From contig NZ_CP135438.1 in assembly GCF_032341995.1 (NCBI RefSeq), positions 1 to 64,000 of the forward strand: a stretch of DNA of 64,000 nucleotides, given 5' to 3'. The notes under the pieces are model-generated. The model did not search any database, had not been told where the DNA came from, and saw only the letters and a program-made list of their open reading frames with translations. Positions 14,582 to 22,600 of the stretch are shown one piece after another. Each line of letters opens with the position of its first letter. Position 1 is the first letter of the stretch. The position numbers were made by a program, and so were the translations under genes. Source of the stretch: Domibacillus sp. DTU_2020_1001157_1_SI_ALB_TIR_016 (lineage in GTDB: Bacteria > Bacillota > Bacilli > Bacillales > Domibacillaceae).

Positions 14582-14838
14582 ATATTTTGTCCATCGTTTT
14601 CTCTTTTTTCATTAAGCCGCCTCTTTATGCAAACTGTTCTTCTGCCTGCTCCTCAAAACGGGATATTCGCCTATACGCATCGCTATAACCATGGTATATT
14701 TATTGGAATAACTGTACTAAAAATCAGCATTTTTTTAATGGAAGGAAAAAAGATAGAAAGGGCCGCCAAGAAACACAATTTTTCTTATGTTTTTATATGT
14801 TACAGGCACAAAAATATATATTAAGTGAGGGCCTGAAG

Positions 14839-15390
14839 GTGACAAAAAACAGCGCTAATCCAATAGTAGAGCAGCCAAAAATGGAAGGACATATTTTTTA
14901 CTTCTCTGAAAACCAACAAAAATATATAGAAAATGCAGCTTCTTTTATCGTTTCAGGCATTGAGCGCGGTGGCTGCGTGCTTTTAATTGAAAATGAAAAA
15001 ATAATGGCGTTGCTTCGGAAGAGAATAGCTCGTACTTTAACAAAAGAACAGCTCAAAAAAGTACTTTCTGTCAATAACTATGATTATTACTATTATTCCC
15101 GGGGTGCATTTGATACCCCATCGATTGTTTCGTATTTTTCTAAATTAATGCAGCCTTACGTTGAACTCAATCTTCCTATTTTCACTTGGGCTCATATAGA
15201 ATGGAATGACGAACAGGAAATTACTTCTAAAATAATATCTTTTGAAAAGAGCGCCAATAATGTGGTCACTTCTATGAAGCTGCTATCTATCTGCGCATAC
15301 AACGCCGACCGGTTAACATTATCGATGAAAGAGTCTTTAATGGAGCATCATGATGCAATGATGACAGATGACGGGCTGGTCAATATATGA
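14839..15390 (+). CDS. MEDS-domain (DcmR sensory-like) protein
   Basis: A GTG start at 14839 is chosen because GAGG lies 8 bases upstream; an in-frame ATG at 14797 lacks a ribosome site. The 183-residue product has the MEDS domain pattern: HIFYFSENQQKYIENAASFIVSGIERGGCVLLIENE near the N-terminus, and IFTWAHIEWND in the middle. MEDS domains are sensory, DcmR-related modules often paired with kinases or anti-sigma systems. Here no output domain is present and no partner is adjacent, so the role is unknown. Cytoplasmic, with a strong terminator after it. Confidence 0.7.
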   Translation: MTKNSANPIVEQPKMEGHIFYFSENQQKYIENAASFIVSGIERGGCVLLIENEKIMALLRKRIARTLTKEQLKKVLSVNNYDYYYYSRGAFDTPSIVSYFSKLMQPYVELNLPIFTWAHIEWNDEQEITSKIISFEKSANNVVTSMKLLSICAYNADRLTLSMKESLMEHHDAMMTDDGLVNI

Positions 15391-15412
15391 GCAGAAACAG
15401 CGTCTGCTTATC

Positions 15413-15449
15413 AAAAAAGGTAAAGCGTCTAGTACGCTTTACCTTTTTT
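15413..15449. terminator. Strong bidirectional terminator
   Basis: An A-rich/T-rich stem of about 15 bp (AAAAAAGGTAAAGCG / CGCTTTACCTTTTTT) separates the convergent MEDS gene and sortase gene. Confidence 0.9.
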
Positions 15450-15467
15450 AATTCTTTTAACACGCCC

Positions 15468-16379
15468 TTATGGCTTTGGCGTTATCTCGGATGGTTTGGA
15501 TTCCTGATTGTATTTATCCACTGATGTTACATAATACCGGTGGTTTTGAGCTTCTGGATCGCTATAACTCTTTCGTTCAAAAGCCGATATACTTGCCACA
15601 TGTTTGAACTGGCCGTTTTCTTCGCGGTAAATACGATAGCCGACAACCGTTTTTTCCCGTACAGCGTGCCAGGAAACAAAGGTACCATGTACTTCAACGT
15701 TAGTTGGTGCGAATGGCTTTTGAACCGGGTCTTCTTTTAACTTTGTATATACGACAAGCCGTTCTTCATGAGTACCTTCTGATCGGTCGAACCGGCCGGT
15801 ACACGTAATTAAATTTAATTTCTTTTCGTCCGAGGAGCCAAAAACCTCGTTGATTGGCGCTGAATTTCGCTCATAGCTCCGTTTCGACTGCACTACAAAT
15901 GTCAGCTGTTTTCCTTCAGCATTTTTGACAATTACTTCATCGCCTTTTTCGAGCTTTTTAAGATCGAAAAAAACGGCCGGACCGGTTTGACTGTCAACAT
16001 GACCTGCTAAAACGGCATTGCCGACATTCCCCGGTTTAATACCAGGTTCAAACCAGCCGACGTTATTGACTTCCTTTGGGACCCCCATCTGCCCATTTTC
16101 TAAAATACCAACGGGTTCAATGACTGCGTTCACTCCAATGGCCGGCATTTCTACACTGGCTGGCACAATACTGTTTGCGGCTGTTTTTTTCGATTCTGCC
16201 ATCAGCTTCTGCACTTCTTCATCAAGAAGCGTGAATTCCGGCGGCTCTTCTGCAGCATCGGCCGACGTTTGCTTCTGCTCCTTACTTTGAACAGAAGGAT
16301 GAGAGATATAGCTGCTCGTATAGCCGAACAAAAGAAAACAGATTAAGCTCGCAGCTCCTAATAATAAAATGGATTTCAT
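15468..16379 (-). CDS. Class F-type sortase with C-terminal fibronectin-like extension
   Basis: A 303-residue membrane-anchored transpeptidase. Residues ~4-22 form the N-terminal anchor and ~70-215 the sortase fold with catalytic His127 (LAGHVD), Cys193 (LITCTG) and Arg207 (ERLVVY). The fold resembles class F/D sortases. Residues ~222-303 add a fibronectin-III-like domain (APTNVEVHGTFVSWHAV... YRIYREENGQ... YYVTSVDKYNQES), which is unusual for a sortase. A good AAGGAAGGG ribosome site precedes the ATG. The preceding gene ends in an MPKTG sorting signal and is the probable dedicated substrate. Confidence 0.85.
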   Translation of the reverse strand: MKSILLLGAASLICFLLFGYTSSYISHPSVQSKEQKQTSADAAEEPPEFTLLDEEVQKLMAESKKTAANSIVPASVEMPAIGVNAVIEPVGILENGQMGVPKEVNNVGWFEPGIKPGNVGNAVLAGHVDSQTGPAVFFDLKKLEKGDEVIVKNAEGKQLTFVVQSKRSYERNSAPINEVFGSSDEKKLNLITCTGRFDRSEGTHEERLVVYTKLKEDPVQKPFAPTNVEVHGTFVSWHAVREKTVVGYRIYREENGQFKHVASISAFERKSYSDPEAQNHRYYVTSVDKYNQESKPSEITPKP

Positions 16380-16440
16380 ATTGAATCACCCTTCCTTTTT
16401 CCAAAAAGAGAAGAGATGAAATCCTCTCTTTTTTCAGAGT

Positions 16441-16616
16441 GCAGCCAAAATTAGAAAGCAGGCTGATTGAAAACGTCTGACTTTCCAGGAACGCCACTGG
16501 CTGGGAAGCAGAGTGACCTTTTTGGAGTCATGAGCATTCACAGCCAGCAAGTGACGCCGAAAGCGGGCGTTTGTCAACAGCCTGAGAGAAGAGATGAAAT
16601 ATCCTCCCTTCTCTCC
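16441..16616. other. Structured intergenic element (possible RNA element or small repeat)
   Basis: The segment between the wall protein and the sortase shows nested complementarity. CAGGCTG at 16460-16466 pairs with CAGCCTG at about 16578-16584, and AAAACG with CGTTTG just inside. CTGGCTG near 16497-16503 pairs with CAGCCAG near 16540-16546. Nearly identical blocks (AGAAGAGATGAAAT) occur at about 16409-16422 and 16587-16600, flanking the element. This could be a folded leader of the sortase gene or a MITE-like repeat. No riboswitch class was recognised. Confidence 0.45.
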
Positions 16617-17969
16617 TTACTTATGAACGGCTTTACGGCGAAGCATAACAGCCGCAGCAAAGCCAAAACCCGTGCCCATCACAGCCCACAGCGCTGCCAT
16701 CATTCCGCTGCTTTCTGTTCCGCCAAGACCTGTTTTTGGCATTTCATCCGGCACAGCTGCTTCAGTAAATCGATCTGGCATTTGTGTAACGATTGCTTTG
16801 CCAAGCACTTGTCCAATGCCAAACATATACGCATAGCCTTCACGAAAAGAAGCATAAGACGCATTATAATTACTCGCCGTATATTCCTCAAACGTCTGCT
16901 GCAGAAGGCCTTCATGTTCTTTTACTGCCGCTGCCGCATCCTGGGCCGGCAGCTTTTTGCCGGTCGCTGTTTCTAAAAAAGTGCCGAAATCATTAGCAAA
17001 TGTATGAAGTTTTCCTTTTGCAGTGTTGACTGCTTCATCATCGCCTTCTAATGTTGCGATAACCAACTCCGCTTGAGCATTAATATGATTGGTCTGCCAT
17101 ACTTTTTCAAATTGGGCGGCCCCTTCTTCTCCATACATGGAGGAGATGGCTGCTTTAAAATCTGCTGTATTGGCATCTTCTGCCCAGCTGACAAAATCGT
17201 AATCTGGCTTCCTATCAAACCCTTTTTGCATGCCCGTTGCCGCGAGCGCAAAGTGTTCTGCTGCCAGGCTGTTTAGTGTAGAGCGCAGGTCCGCTGCAGG
17301 CGTATCCGCTTTTGTATGATCAAACTTGTCCGGCATTTGTGTAACAATCGCAGTTGATAGCGCTTTGCTGACATCATACATATGTTTGTAGCCTTCTCGA
17401 AATTCTACGTTGGCTGCTTCATAATCGCCCGCTGTATAGTGATCAAAAACAGACAGCACCTGGTTTTCATGAACGCGGATCACTTCTTCAGACGTTGTGG
17501 ATGGCAGCTTTCCGCCCGTAGCAGTTGCCAGGAAAGCAGAAAACTCCTGGACAAATTGGTCAATATCCTTTTCGGCTGCCGCACGTGCTTCAGCATCTTT
17601 TGTTTTTGCTGCTTGTGCCACTTTGGCTGTATCTTCATTATGCCCGCTGAAAATGCGCTCAAACTCGGCGGCCCCTTCTTTCCCGTAAAGAGAAGCGATG
17701 GCAGGTTCCATGTCAGCTGCATTTTGCTCAAGTGCTTTTTGGGCAGCCGCTGCGTCATCAGCTCCGTCGTAGGCTTTTGTCATGACTGTAATCGCAAGTA
17801 CATAATGCTCTGATAATAAGTGGTCTAGTGATGAACGAAGCTCTACTGCCGGTGTTTCAACGGATGGAGCCGCATCCGCATTTGCGGATGCGGATGCGGC
17901 ACCTGGTGCCAGTAAAGTCAGCCCGATCGCCGGGGCTAAAAGCTTTTTTGCCTGCTTTTTGATTTTCAT
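16617..17969 (-). CDS. Wall-anchored two-repeat surface protein (MPKTG sorting signal)
   Basis: A 450-residue secreted protein. It has a signal peptide at residues 1-29 (KKQAKKLLAPAIGLTLLAPGAASASA) and two homologous helical repeats at ~40-215 and ~225-400, each starting LRSxLxxLxxEHxxLA and ending AIVTQMPD+F. The C-terminal sorting signal is MPKTG (410-414), a hydrophobic stretch and the RRKAVHK tail. Similar Bacillus proteins are often labelled 'copper amine oxidase', but no catalytic motif of that enzyme is visible, so I do not adopt the name. The sortase follows it, and an ECF sigma/anti-sigma pair is divergent, suggesting envelope-stress-regulated surface display. Confidence 0.75.
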   Translation of the reverse strand: MKIKKQAKKLLAPAIGLTLLAPGAASASANADAAPSVETPAVELRSSLDHLLSEHYVLAITVMTKAYDGADDAAAAQKALEQNAADMEPAIASLYGKEGAAEFERIFSGHNEDTAKVAQAAKTKDAEARAAAEKDIDQFVQEFSAFLATATGGKLPSTTSEEVIRVHENQVLSVFDHYTAGDYEAANVEFREGYKHMYDVSKALSTAIVTQMPDKFDHTKADTPAADLRSTLNSLAAEHFALAATGMQKGFDRKPDYDFVSWAEDANTADFKAAISSMYGEEGAAQFEKVWQTNHINAQAELVIATLEGDDEAVNTAKGKLHTFANDFGTFLETATGKKLPAQDAAAAVKEHEGLLQQTFEEYTASNYNASYASFREGYAYMFGIGQVLGKAIVTQMPDRFTEAAVPDEMPKTGLGGTESSGMMAALWAVMGTGFGFAAAVMLRRKAVHK

Positions 17970-18159
17970 TGTTTTTCCGCCTCTTTCATTTCATGTTTTT
18001 TGCTCTTCACTTTACCTAACGGGCCAGCACGGAAAACGGATCATTTTTTCAAAAAATTTTTTATGCGTTTTTTGGATCAATACTTTGAAGGCGCAAAATC
18101 CAATTCTTTTAATATCGTATTTTTGAAAAATAGTTTACAATTTGAATGATTAACTGATC

Positions 18160-18195
18160 CGAATGTACCGGTAAAACGTTAGCTTAGTACATTCG
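18160..18195. promoter_or_regulatory. 36-bp dyad element between the surface protein and ECF sigma genes
   Basis: CGAATGTAC (18160-18168) and GTACATTCG (18187-18195) are perfect inverted arms, and the exact centre is the palindrome AACGTT (18175-18180). The dyad sits 18 bases before the sigma gene and 190 bases before the divergent surface protein. It could be a two-way regulatory site. The GAAT...CGTT pattern on both strands recalls ECF promoters, but the spacing is shorter than usual. Confidence 0.45.
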
Positions 18196-18213
18196 ACCGA
18201 ACAGGAGGGACTT

Positions 18214-18771
18214 ATGGGCGAGCAGGATTATGAGTTGTACCAGCGGCTTCAGCAATCAGACAAGCGCGCGCTGGAACTGCTTTATGAGCGGTATGAAAAG
18301 CTGTTGTTTTCATTTGCTTTCCGAATGACCGGCAGGCGGGATCTGTCGGAGGAAATCGTTCAGGAAGTTTTTATAAAAGTGTGGACAAAGCCAGACCTTT
18401 ACGACCAGTCAAAAGGAAAGTTTTCTTCCTGGCTGCTGACTATTACAAGAAATGCAAGCATTGATCATATGCGTAAAAAAAGCGAGCAAAGCGAAGGGCT
18501 TTCAGACCATCACCAGCTTCAAAGCCGCGAGCCGGCCGTTGAAGATACCGTACAATGGAAGGAAGAAGGAAAAGCTTTGCGAACAGCGATCACTCATCTC
18601 GCTGAAGACCAGCAGGAAATCATCGAGCTTTTTTATTTTAAAGGCCTTTCCCAGCGGACAATTGCGGATGAACGGAATATTCCGCTCGGAACCGTTAAAG
18701 GGCGGATACGACTTGCCTTAAAGCATTTAAAGAAACATTTGCATACAGAGAAAGGAGGAGAAAAATCGTGA
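18214..18771 (+). CDS. ECF-type RNA polymerase sigma factor
   Basis: A 185-residue sigma-70 family protein. Region 2 covers residues ~15-85 (LYERYEKLLFSFAFRMTGRRDLSEEIVQEVFIKVW). Region 4 covers ~125-175 (LAEDQQEIIELFYFKGLSQRTIADERNIPLGTVKGRIRLALKHL). The layout matches the SigK/SigM-like ECF group paired with RskA-type anti-sigma factors. An AGGAGGG ribosome site precedes the ATG. The gene overlaps the anti-sigma gene by four bases. It likely controls the divergent surface protein and sortase, as inferred from position. Confidence 0.92.
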   Translation: MGEQDYELYQRLQQSDKRALELLYERYEKLLFSFAFRMTGRRDLSEEIVQEVFIKVWTKPDLYDQSKGKFSSWLLTITRNASIDHMRKKSEQSEGLSDHHQLQSREPAVEDTVQWKEEGKALRTAITHLAEDQQEIIELFYFKGLSQRTIADERNIPLGTVKGRIRLALKHLKKHLHTEKGGEKS

Positions 18772-19520
18772 CGAAGGAACAACATCAATGTGATAAGTTA
18801 CTCGATTACTTTAACCGAACACTACCTGAAGCCGAACAAACCGCATTTGAAGAGCATCTTGCCGCCTGCCCGGACTGCCAGGAAGAGCTTGGGGAGCTCC
18901 AAATGCTGACAGAAGATCTGCCGTATCTAGCAGAGCCTGTAGAGCCAAATGAAGGAATGAAAGACCGGGTGTTAGCTGCTGTTTTTGCAGAAACGAAGAC
19001 TCCTGAAAAAACAGTCACTCCCGAAAAAATAGAGCCGGCTCCTGTAACAAAAACACAGCCGTCGCGAAAGCCTTGGCCATGGCTTCAGCCTCTTCTTGCC
19101 GCTTCTCTCCTTTTATCCGCCAGCGCCAACGCTTATTTCTTGTTAAGTGACCGGGAAGAAGTCGCCGAGCCAAGAACAGCCAGTGTGATACGGGATGTTC
19201 AGCTTGCCGCAACAGAAGGATTTAATGGATCTGCTAAAGCGACTATGATCAGTGAGAATCAAGCTGATTCAGTTGTTCTTCAGGCAGAACAACTGAAGAG
19301 CCTTTCGGGAACAGAAGCGTATCAGGTCTGGCTGATTGATGAAAGTGGCAATAAAGTGAGGGCCGGCACGTTCCGTCCTAATGAAAATGGAAGCGGCGCT
19401 GTTTCCCATGCTATGCCTGAAGCAAAAAATGGCGACTGGAAAATGATCGCCATCACGCTTGAACCGACACCGGACAGCGCGCAGCCGCTTGGAGATATTG
19501 TCTTGGCAGCAGAGCTTTAA
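18768..19520 (+). CDS. Zinc-finger (ZAS) RskA-type anti-sigma factor
   Basis: A 250-residue protein starting at GTG 18768 with a strong AAAGGAGGAG site. The N-terminal ZAS domain has the HxxxCxxC motif (HLAACPDCQEEL, residues ~27-38) preceded by CDKLLDYFNRTL. A single transmembrane helix lies near residues ~103-125 (WLQPLLAASLLLSASANAYFLL). The outer part is an RskA C-terminal domain ending ...LEPTPDSAQPLGDIVLAAEL. It should hold the sigma factor at the membrane until an envelope signal triggers release. Translation is coupled with the sigma gene. Confidence 0.9.
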   Translation: MTKEQHQCDKLLDYFNRTLPEAEQTAFEEHLAACPDCQEELGELQMLTEDLPYLAEPVEPNEGMKDRVLAAVFAETKTPEKTVTPEKIEPAPVTKTQPSRKPWPWLQPLLAASLLLSASANAYFLLSDREEVAEPRTASVIRDVQLAATEGFNGSAKATMISENQADSVVLQAEQLKSLSGTEAYQVWLIDESGNKVRAGTFRPNENGSGAVSHAMPEAKNGDWKMIAITLEPTPDSAQPLGDIVLAAEL

Positions 19521-19560
19521 CGAGCAAAAAACAATAAGAATAGATAATAATAGATCAATA

Positions 19561-19608
19561 AAAACCTTGCACAATGGGCTGTATGTACGCCCTTTATGCA
19601 AGGTTTTT
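19561..19608. terminator. Shared terminator of convergent genes
   Basis: The stem AAAACCTTGCA / TGCAAGGTTTTT has an inner GGGCT...GCCC reinforcement and T-runs on both sides. It lies between the anti-sigma gene and the NreB-like kinase gene, which converge here. Confidence 0.85.
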
Positions 19609-19615
19609 TAGTTGG

Positions 19616-20722
19616 CTACTTTTCGCTTTCATTAAATGGCAGTTCAACAATAATGGTCGTTCCTTTGTCCGGCGCCGAGCGAATTTCAAGCGTTCCGCCT
19701 ATGGCACGCGCTCTCTCTTCCATGCTAAATAAGCCTACACCCCGGGATGTCGCGCTCATCTGGAACCCTTTTCCCCGATCTTCAATCATCAGCCGGACTA
19801 CACCCTCCATCTCCCGAATGGCCACATCTGCTTTACTCGTTTGAGCATATTTTTGAATATTAGTCAGTGCTTCTTGAATAATACGGTAGACAACTGTTTC
19901 CTGGTGAACAGTGAGCCGGCGGTTTAACATGCAATCAAATAGAACATCGATTTGATGATGATCGGAGTATCGGGAAAGATACGAGCGAATGGCTGGAATC
20001 AGCCCTAGATCATCGAGCACGGATGGACGCAGCTCCCAGGAAATCTCCCTGATTTCCTCAATTAACTGCCTGGTTTCTTCCTGCATTTTCTCGATCAAAG
20101 GATGATCGACCTCTGCACTTAAACGGCTGATGGTAATCAAATGGCTGTAAAGGTTCTGGCCCACCCCATCATGCAGGTTTCGAGACAAGCTTCGGCGTTC
20201 TTCTTCCTGCACTTCAATTAACCGCTGTGTCATTTCCTGTAGCTCTTCTTCCACTTTTTTTCGGTCGGTAATTTCGTAGCGAATGGCCAAATATTGATAG
20301 GGCTTACCATCCTGGTTTAAAAACGGCACGATTGTCGTGTCTACCCAGTACAAAGAGCCGTCCTTGGCCCTGTTTCGAATTTCTCCTTTCCACACCTTTC
20401 CCGTAGAAATCGTTCTCCACATATCCTTGAAAAACTCTTTTGAATGAAAGCCTGAATTGACCACCCGGTGGTCGCATCCAATCAGCTCTTCTCTTGTATA
20501 CTTTGAAATGTGGCAAAACTGATTATTGACGTAATGGATAATACCACGGTGGTCGGTAATAGCTACGATGGAAGAGGCATCAAGAGCAAATTTAATGTCG
20601 CTCAGTTCCTGTAAAAGCTGTGGTGTTCCTTCAGAATCGTGACTATTCGGCTCTTGAGACAAGGTATTCAGACTATTAAACAGAACCTTGTTTTCTTGAT
20701 TTGGCCTGCTGTATTTTTTCAT
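19616..20722 (-). CDS. PAS-domain sensor histidine kinase, NreB-like
   Basis: A 368-residue soluble kinase. Residues ~45-160 form a PAS/PAC domain. A HisKA_3 domain follows with the phospho-acceptor in SRNLHDGVGQNLYSHL (~180-195), and an HATPase_c domain near 270-365 (EDRGKGFQMS, GVGLFSMEERA, GTTIIVELPF). This matches the NarL/NreB kinase class. I do not see the four-cysteine oxygen-sensing cluster of staphylococcal NreB. It closes the nreC-nreA-nreB set. Its PAS domain closely resembles the one fused to the NarK-type transporter upstream. Confidence 0.85.
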   Translation of the reverse strand: MKKYSRPNQENKVLFNSLNTLSQEPNSHDSEGTPQLLQELSDIKFALDASSIVAITDHRGIIHYVNNQFCHISKYTREELIGCDHRVVNSGFHSKEFFKDMWRTISTGKVWKGEIRNRAKDGSLYWVDTTIVPFLNQDGKPYQYLAIRYEITDRKKVEEELQEMTQRLIEVQEEERRSLSRNLHDGVGQNLYSHLITISRLSAEVDHPLIEKMQEETRQLIEEIREISWELRPSVLDDLGLIPAIRSYLSRYSDHHQIDVLFDCMLNRRLTVHQETVVYRIIQEALTNIQKYAQTSKADVAIREMEGVVRLMIEDRGKGFQMSATSRGVGLFSMEERARAIGGTLEIRSAPDKGTTIIVELPFNESEK

Positions 20723-20740
20723 CGTATCCCTCCAGGTGTC

Positions 20741-21175
20741 TTACATAATCAAGCGTTCAACCTCTTTCGCAAACACATTGACTGTCCCTTTTTCGTCTTC
20801 TGTAAACGGGCGGACCTTCCTGCGTCCAATAAGCAGAACGCCTTTCGGGCAGCTTGTATGAAACAGCGGCACTGCATAAGCAGAAACGAGCTGCTCAGCG
20901 AGCATAATCGGATAATCAAGTGCTTTTCCATGAATCCCGTGTGGAAAGGCATCAACTGAAATCGGGCTGCCCGTAGATACCACTTTTCCTGCAATTCCTT
21001 TTCCATACCGGACTGTAATACGCTTATATTTATCATTACGGTTGCCCAGCGCATAAAGCCAGGTAATATCGGTGCCTGCACGGCGCTGAAGCGCATAAGC
21101 CACAAAGTCGCTTGAAACGGCTTCTTTCAAGGATGCAAACAACTTTTCTACTGGTTCCGGCTGTTGATGATTCAT
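20741..21175 (-). CDS. NreA-like GAF-domain protein (nitrate receptor family)
   Basis: A 144-residue protein made of one GAF domain (ITVRYGKGIAGKVVSTGSPISVDAFP... KGVLLIGRRKVRPFTEDEKGTV). In Staphylococcus, NreA binds nitrate and controls NreB phosphorylation. Size, domain and context (between NreC- and NreB-like genes, near a nitrate transporter) support that role. It overlaps the stop of the response regulator gene by four bases. Confidence 0.8.
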   Translation of the reverse strand: MNHQQPEPVEKLFASLKEAVSSDFVAYALQRRAGTDITWLYALGNRNDKYKRITVRYGKGIAGKVVSTGSPISVDAFPHGIHGKALDYPIMLAEQLVSAYAVPLFHTSCPKGVLLIGRRKVRPFTEDEKGTVNVFAKEVERLIM

Positions 21176-21846
21176 CCGTCAATGCCCCGATTTCCGTACC
21201 CAAGCAGGCCTTTTTTCAATGCGTACGCGACAAGCTCTGGCTTTGTTTTCATTTGTAATTTCTCTGTTAAATTCCCTTTATGGGTTTCTACTGTTTTCAC
21301 ACTGATCACCAGCTTTTCGGCAATCTCTTTGTTTGAAAATCCTTTTGCGATAAGGGTAAGCACTTCCCTCTCTCGATCGGACAATAAGCTGAAGCTGCTT
21401 CCCGTTCCCCCATTTTGCTTAACGCTTCCTACATATTCTTCCATGAGCCTTCTCGTTGCCGATGGATGAAGGTAGGCATTTCCGGCCGCAACAGACCGTA
21501 CCGCCGACAGCAATTCATCATGCGGTGCACTTTTTAACAAACAGCCGGATGCGCCTGATTCAATGGCCTGAAACAAGTATTCTTCATCATCATGCATCGT
21601 TAAAATTAAGATGTTTGCTTCCGGCAGAAGCCGTTTTAATTCCGATGTAGCCGACATACCGTCTTTGCCATGCGGCATGCTCAAATCCATGATCACCACG
21701 TTCGGCTTAAGCTCCAGCGCTTTTTGGATTCCTTCATTTCCTTCTGACGCTTCTCCTACCACATTCATATCTTCCTGATTATTTAGCAGCATCCGCAGTC
21801 CCATCCGTACAACGGAATGATCGTCAACCAGCAGTATTTTAATCAT
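21172..21846 (-). CDS. NarL/LuxR-family response regulator, NreC-like
   Basis: Starts at ATG 21846, 8 bases after GGGGGATGG; an upstream in-frame start is less likely. The 224-residue product has a receiver domain (LLVDDHSVVRMGLRMLL, phospho-acceptor in VVIMDLSMP, ~residue 55) and a C-terminal LuxR HTH (LTLIAKGFSNKEIAEKLVISVKTVETHKGNL). It is the only regulator in a cluster with two kinases. GC-rich palindromes upstream of the reductase operon (29275-29308) are its likely targets, by analogy with staphylococcal NreC. Confidence 0.88.
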   Translation of the reverse strand: MIKILLVDDHSVVRMGLRMLLNNQEDMNVVGEASEGNEGIQKALELKPNVVIMDLSMPHGKDGMSATSELKRLLPEANILILTMHDDEEYLFQAIESGASGCLLKSAPHDELLSAVRSVAAGNAYLHPSATRRLMEEYVGSVKQNGGTGSSFSLLSDREREVLTLIAKGFSNKEIAEKLVISVKTVETHKGNLTEKLQMKTKPELVAYALKKGLLGYGNRGIDG

Positions 21847-21908
21847 GGTGCCATCCCCCAACAATATAATTACTTTCTCATTACGCCTTTAAGCCGCACA
21901 AGAAACAC

Positions 21909-21938
21909 GAAAAGCCTCCACCAAAGGAGGCTTTTTTT
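21909..21938. terminator. Hairpin between the sensorless kinase and nreC-like gene
   Basis: The stem AAAGCCTCC / GGAGGCTTT with a T-run touches the stop codon of the upstream kinase gene. It may separate the reductase-transporter operon from the regulatory genes or lower read-through into them. Confidence 0.7.
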
Positions 21939-22587
21939 AAAGAGAAGGAAGAGAAACTTCAATAATTGTGCCTTCTCCTTTAATAGATTCTAAATGGAAT
22001 GTCCCTCCAACTAATGCCATCCTGCCTTTCATAGCGGCCAGCCCTGAAGCTTTTTCCATTCCCTGCTCGGCTTCGAATCCTCTGCCCCGATCGGAAATTC
22101 CCATCGTTACAGTGCCCTCTCCCCAAATAATAGTCACTTTTGCTTTTGAGGTATCTGCATACTTGGCAATGTTCGCTAAAGATTCCTGGAATACGCGAAA
22201 CAGGGCAACTGTTCCTTTTTCCTCTATTTTTCCTGGCTCGCCAATCGTTTCAATTTCTACCATAATACCATAAGTATCCGTATATAACTTTGTATAGCTG
22301 TTAATGGCGGATAAAAGGCCGACCGTATGAAGAGTAGGTGGATGCAGCTCCACCGCCAGCATTCTTACTTCTTTAATCGTTTTCTCGAGCAGCTGCACCA
22401 TATCCTGCAGATAATGCTTCACTTCAGGCCCATCGGCAGCGGATTCCACTACATTTAATCCTGTGTAAACACTATAAAGCGTCTGGCCGACTCCTTCATG
22501 AAGGTCCAGCGCAATGCGTTTAAGCTCTTCTTCCTGCGACATAATAATATAAGAACTTATCTGGTGATCCATTGGCTGGATGCTCAT
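21937..22587 (-). CDS. Sensorless soluble histidine kinase (NarL-type partner)
   Basis: A 216-residue protein consisting only of HisKA_3 (RIALDLHEGVGQTLYSVYTGL, His at ~29) and HATPase_c (ISDRGRGFEAEQG, GLAAMKGRMALVGG, GTIIEVSLP). There is no sensor or membrane part. It begins 13 bases after the NarK-PAS gene, with its own AGGAG ribosome site. The natural reading is that the PAS-bearing transporter supplies the input, making a split transporter-sensor/kinase pair. The NreC-like regulator downstream is the probable phosphate acceptor. Confidence 0.8.
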   Translation of the reverse strand: MSIQPMDHQISSYIIMSQEEELKRIALDLHEGVGQTLYSVYTGLNVVESAADGPEVKHYLQDMVQLLEKTIKEVRMLAVELHPPTLHTVGLLSAINSYTKLYTDTYGIMVEIETIGEPGKIEEKGTVALFRVFQESLANIAKYADTSKAKVTIIWGEGTVTMGISDRGRGFEAEQGMEKASGLAAMKGRMALVGGTFHLESIKGEGTIIEVSLPSL

Positions 22588-22600
22588 CTTTTCTGCTCCT

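Noticed and set aside
16441..16616. Known riboswitch (c-di-GMP, SAM, cobalamin) in the sortase leader
   Set aside because: None of the conserved core sequences of these classes could be found.
16467..16976. 169-residue plus-strand frame
   Set aside because: Antisense to the wall protein gene and the structured intergenic element; composition is that of a shadow frame.
16617..17969. Annotation as copper amine oxidase
   Set aside because: No topaquinone Tyr motif or copper-binding histidines; the product is a helical two-repeat wall protein.
19616..20722. Oxygen-sensing Fe-S PAS as in staphylococcal NreB
   Set aside because: The expected group of four cysteines is not visible in the PAS region.
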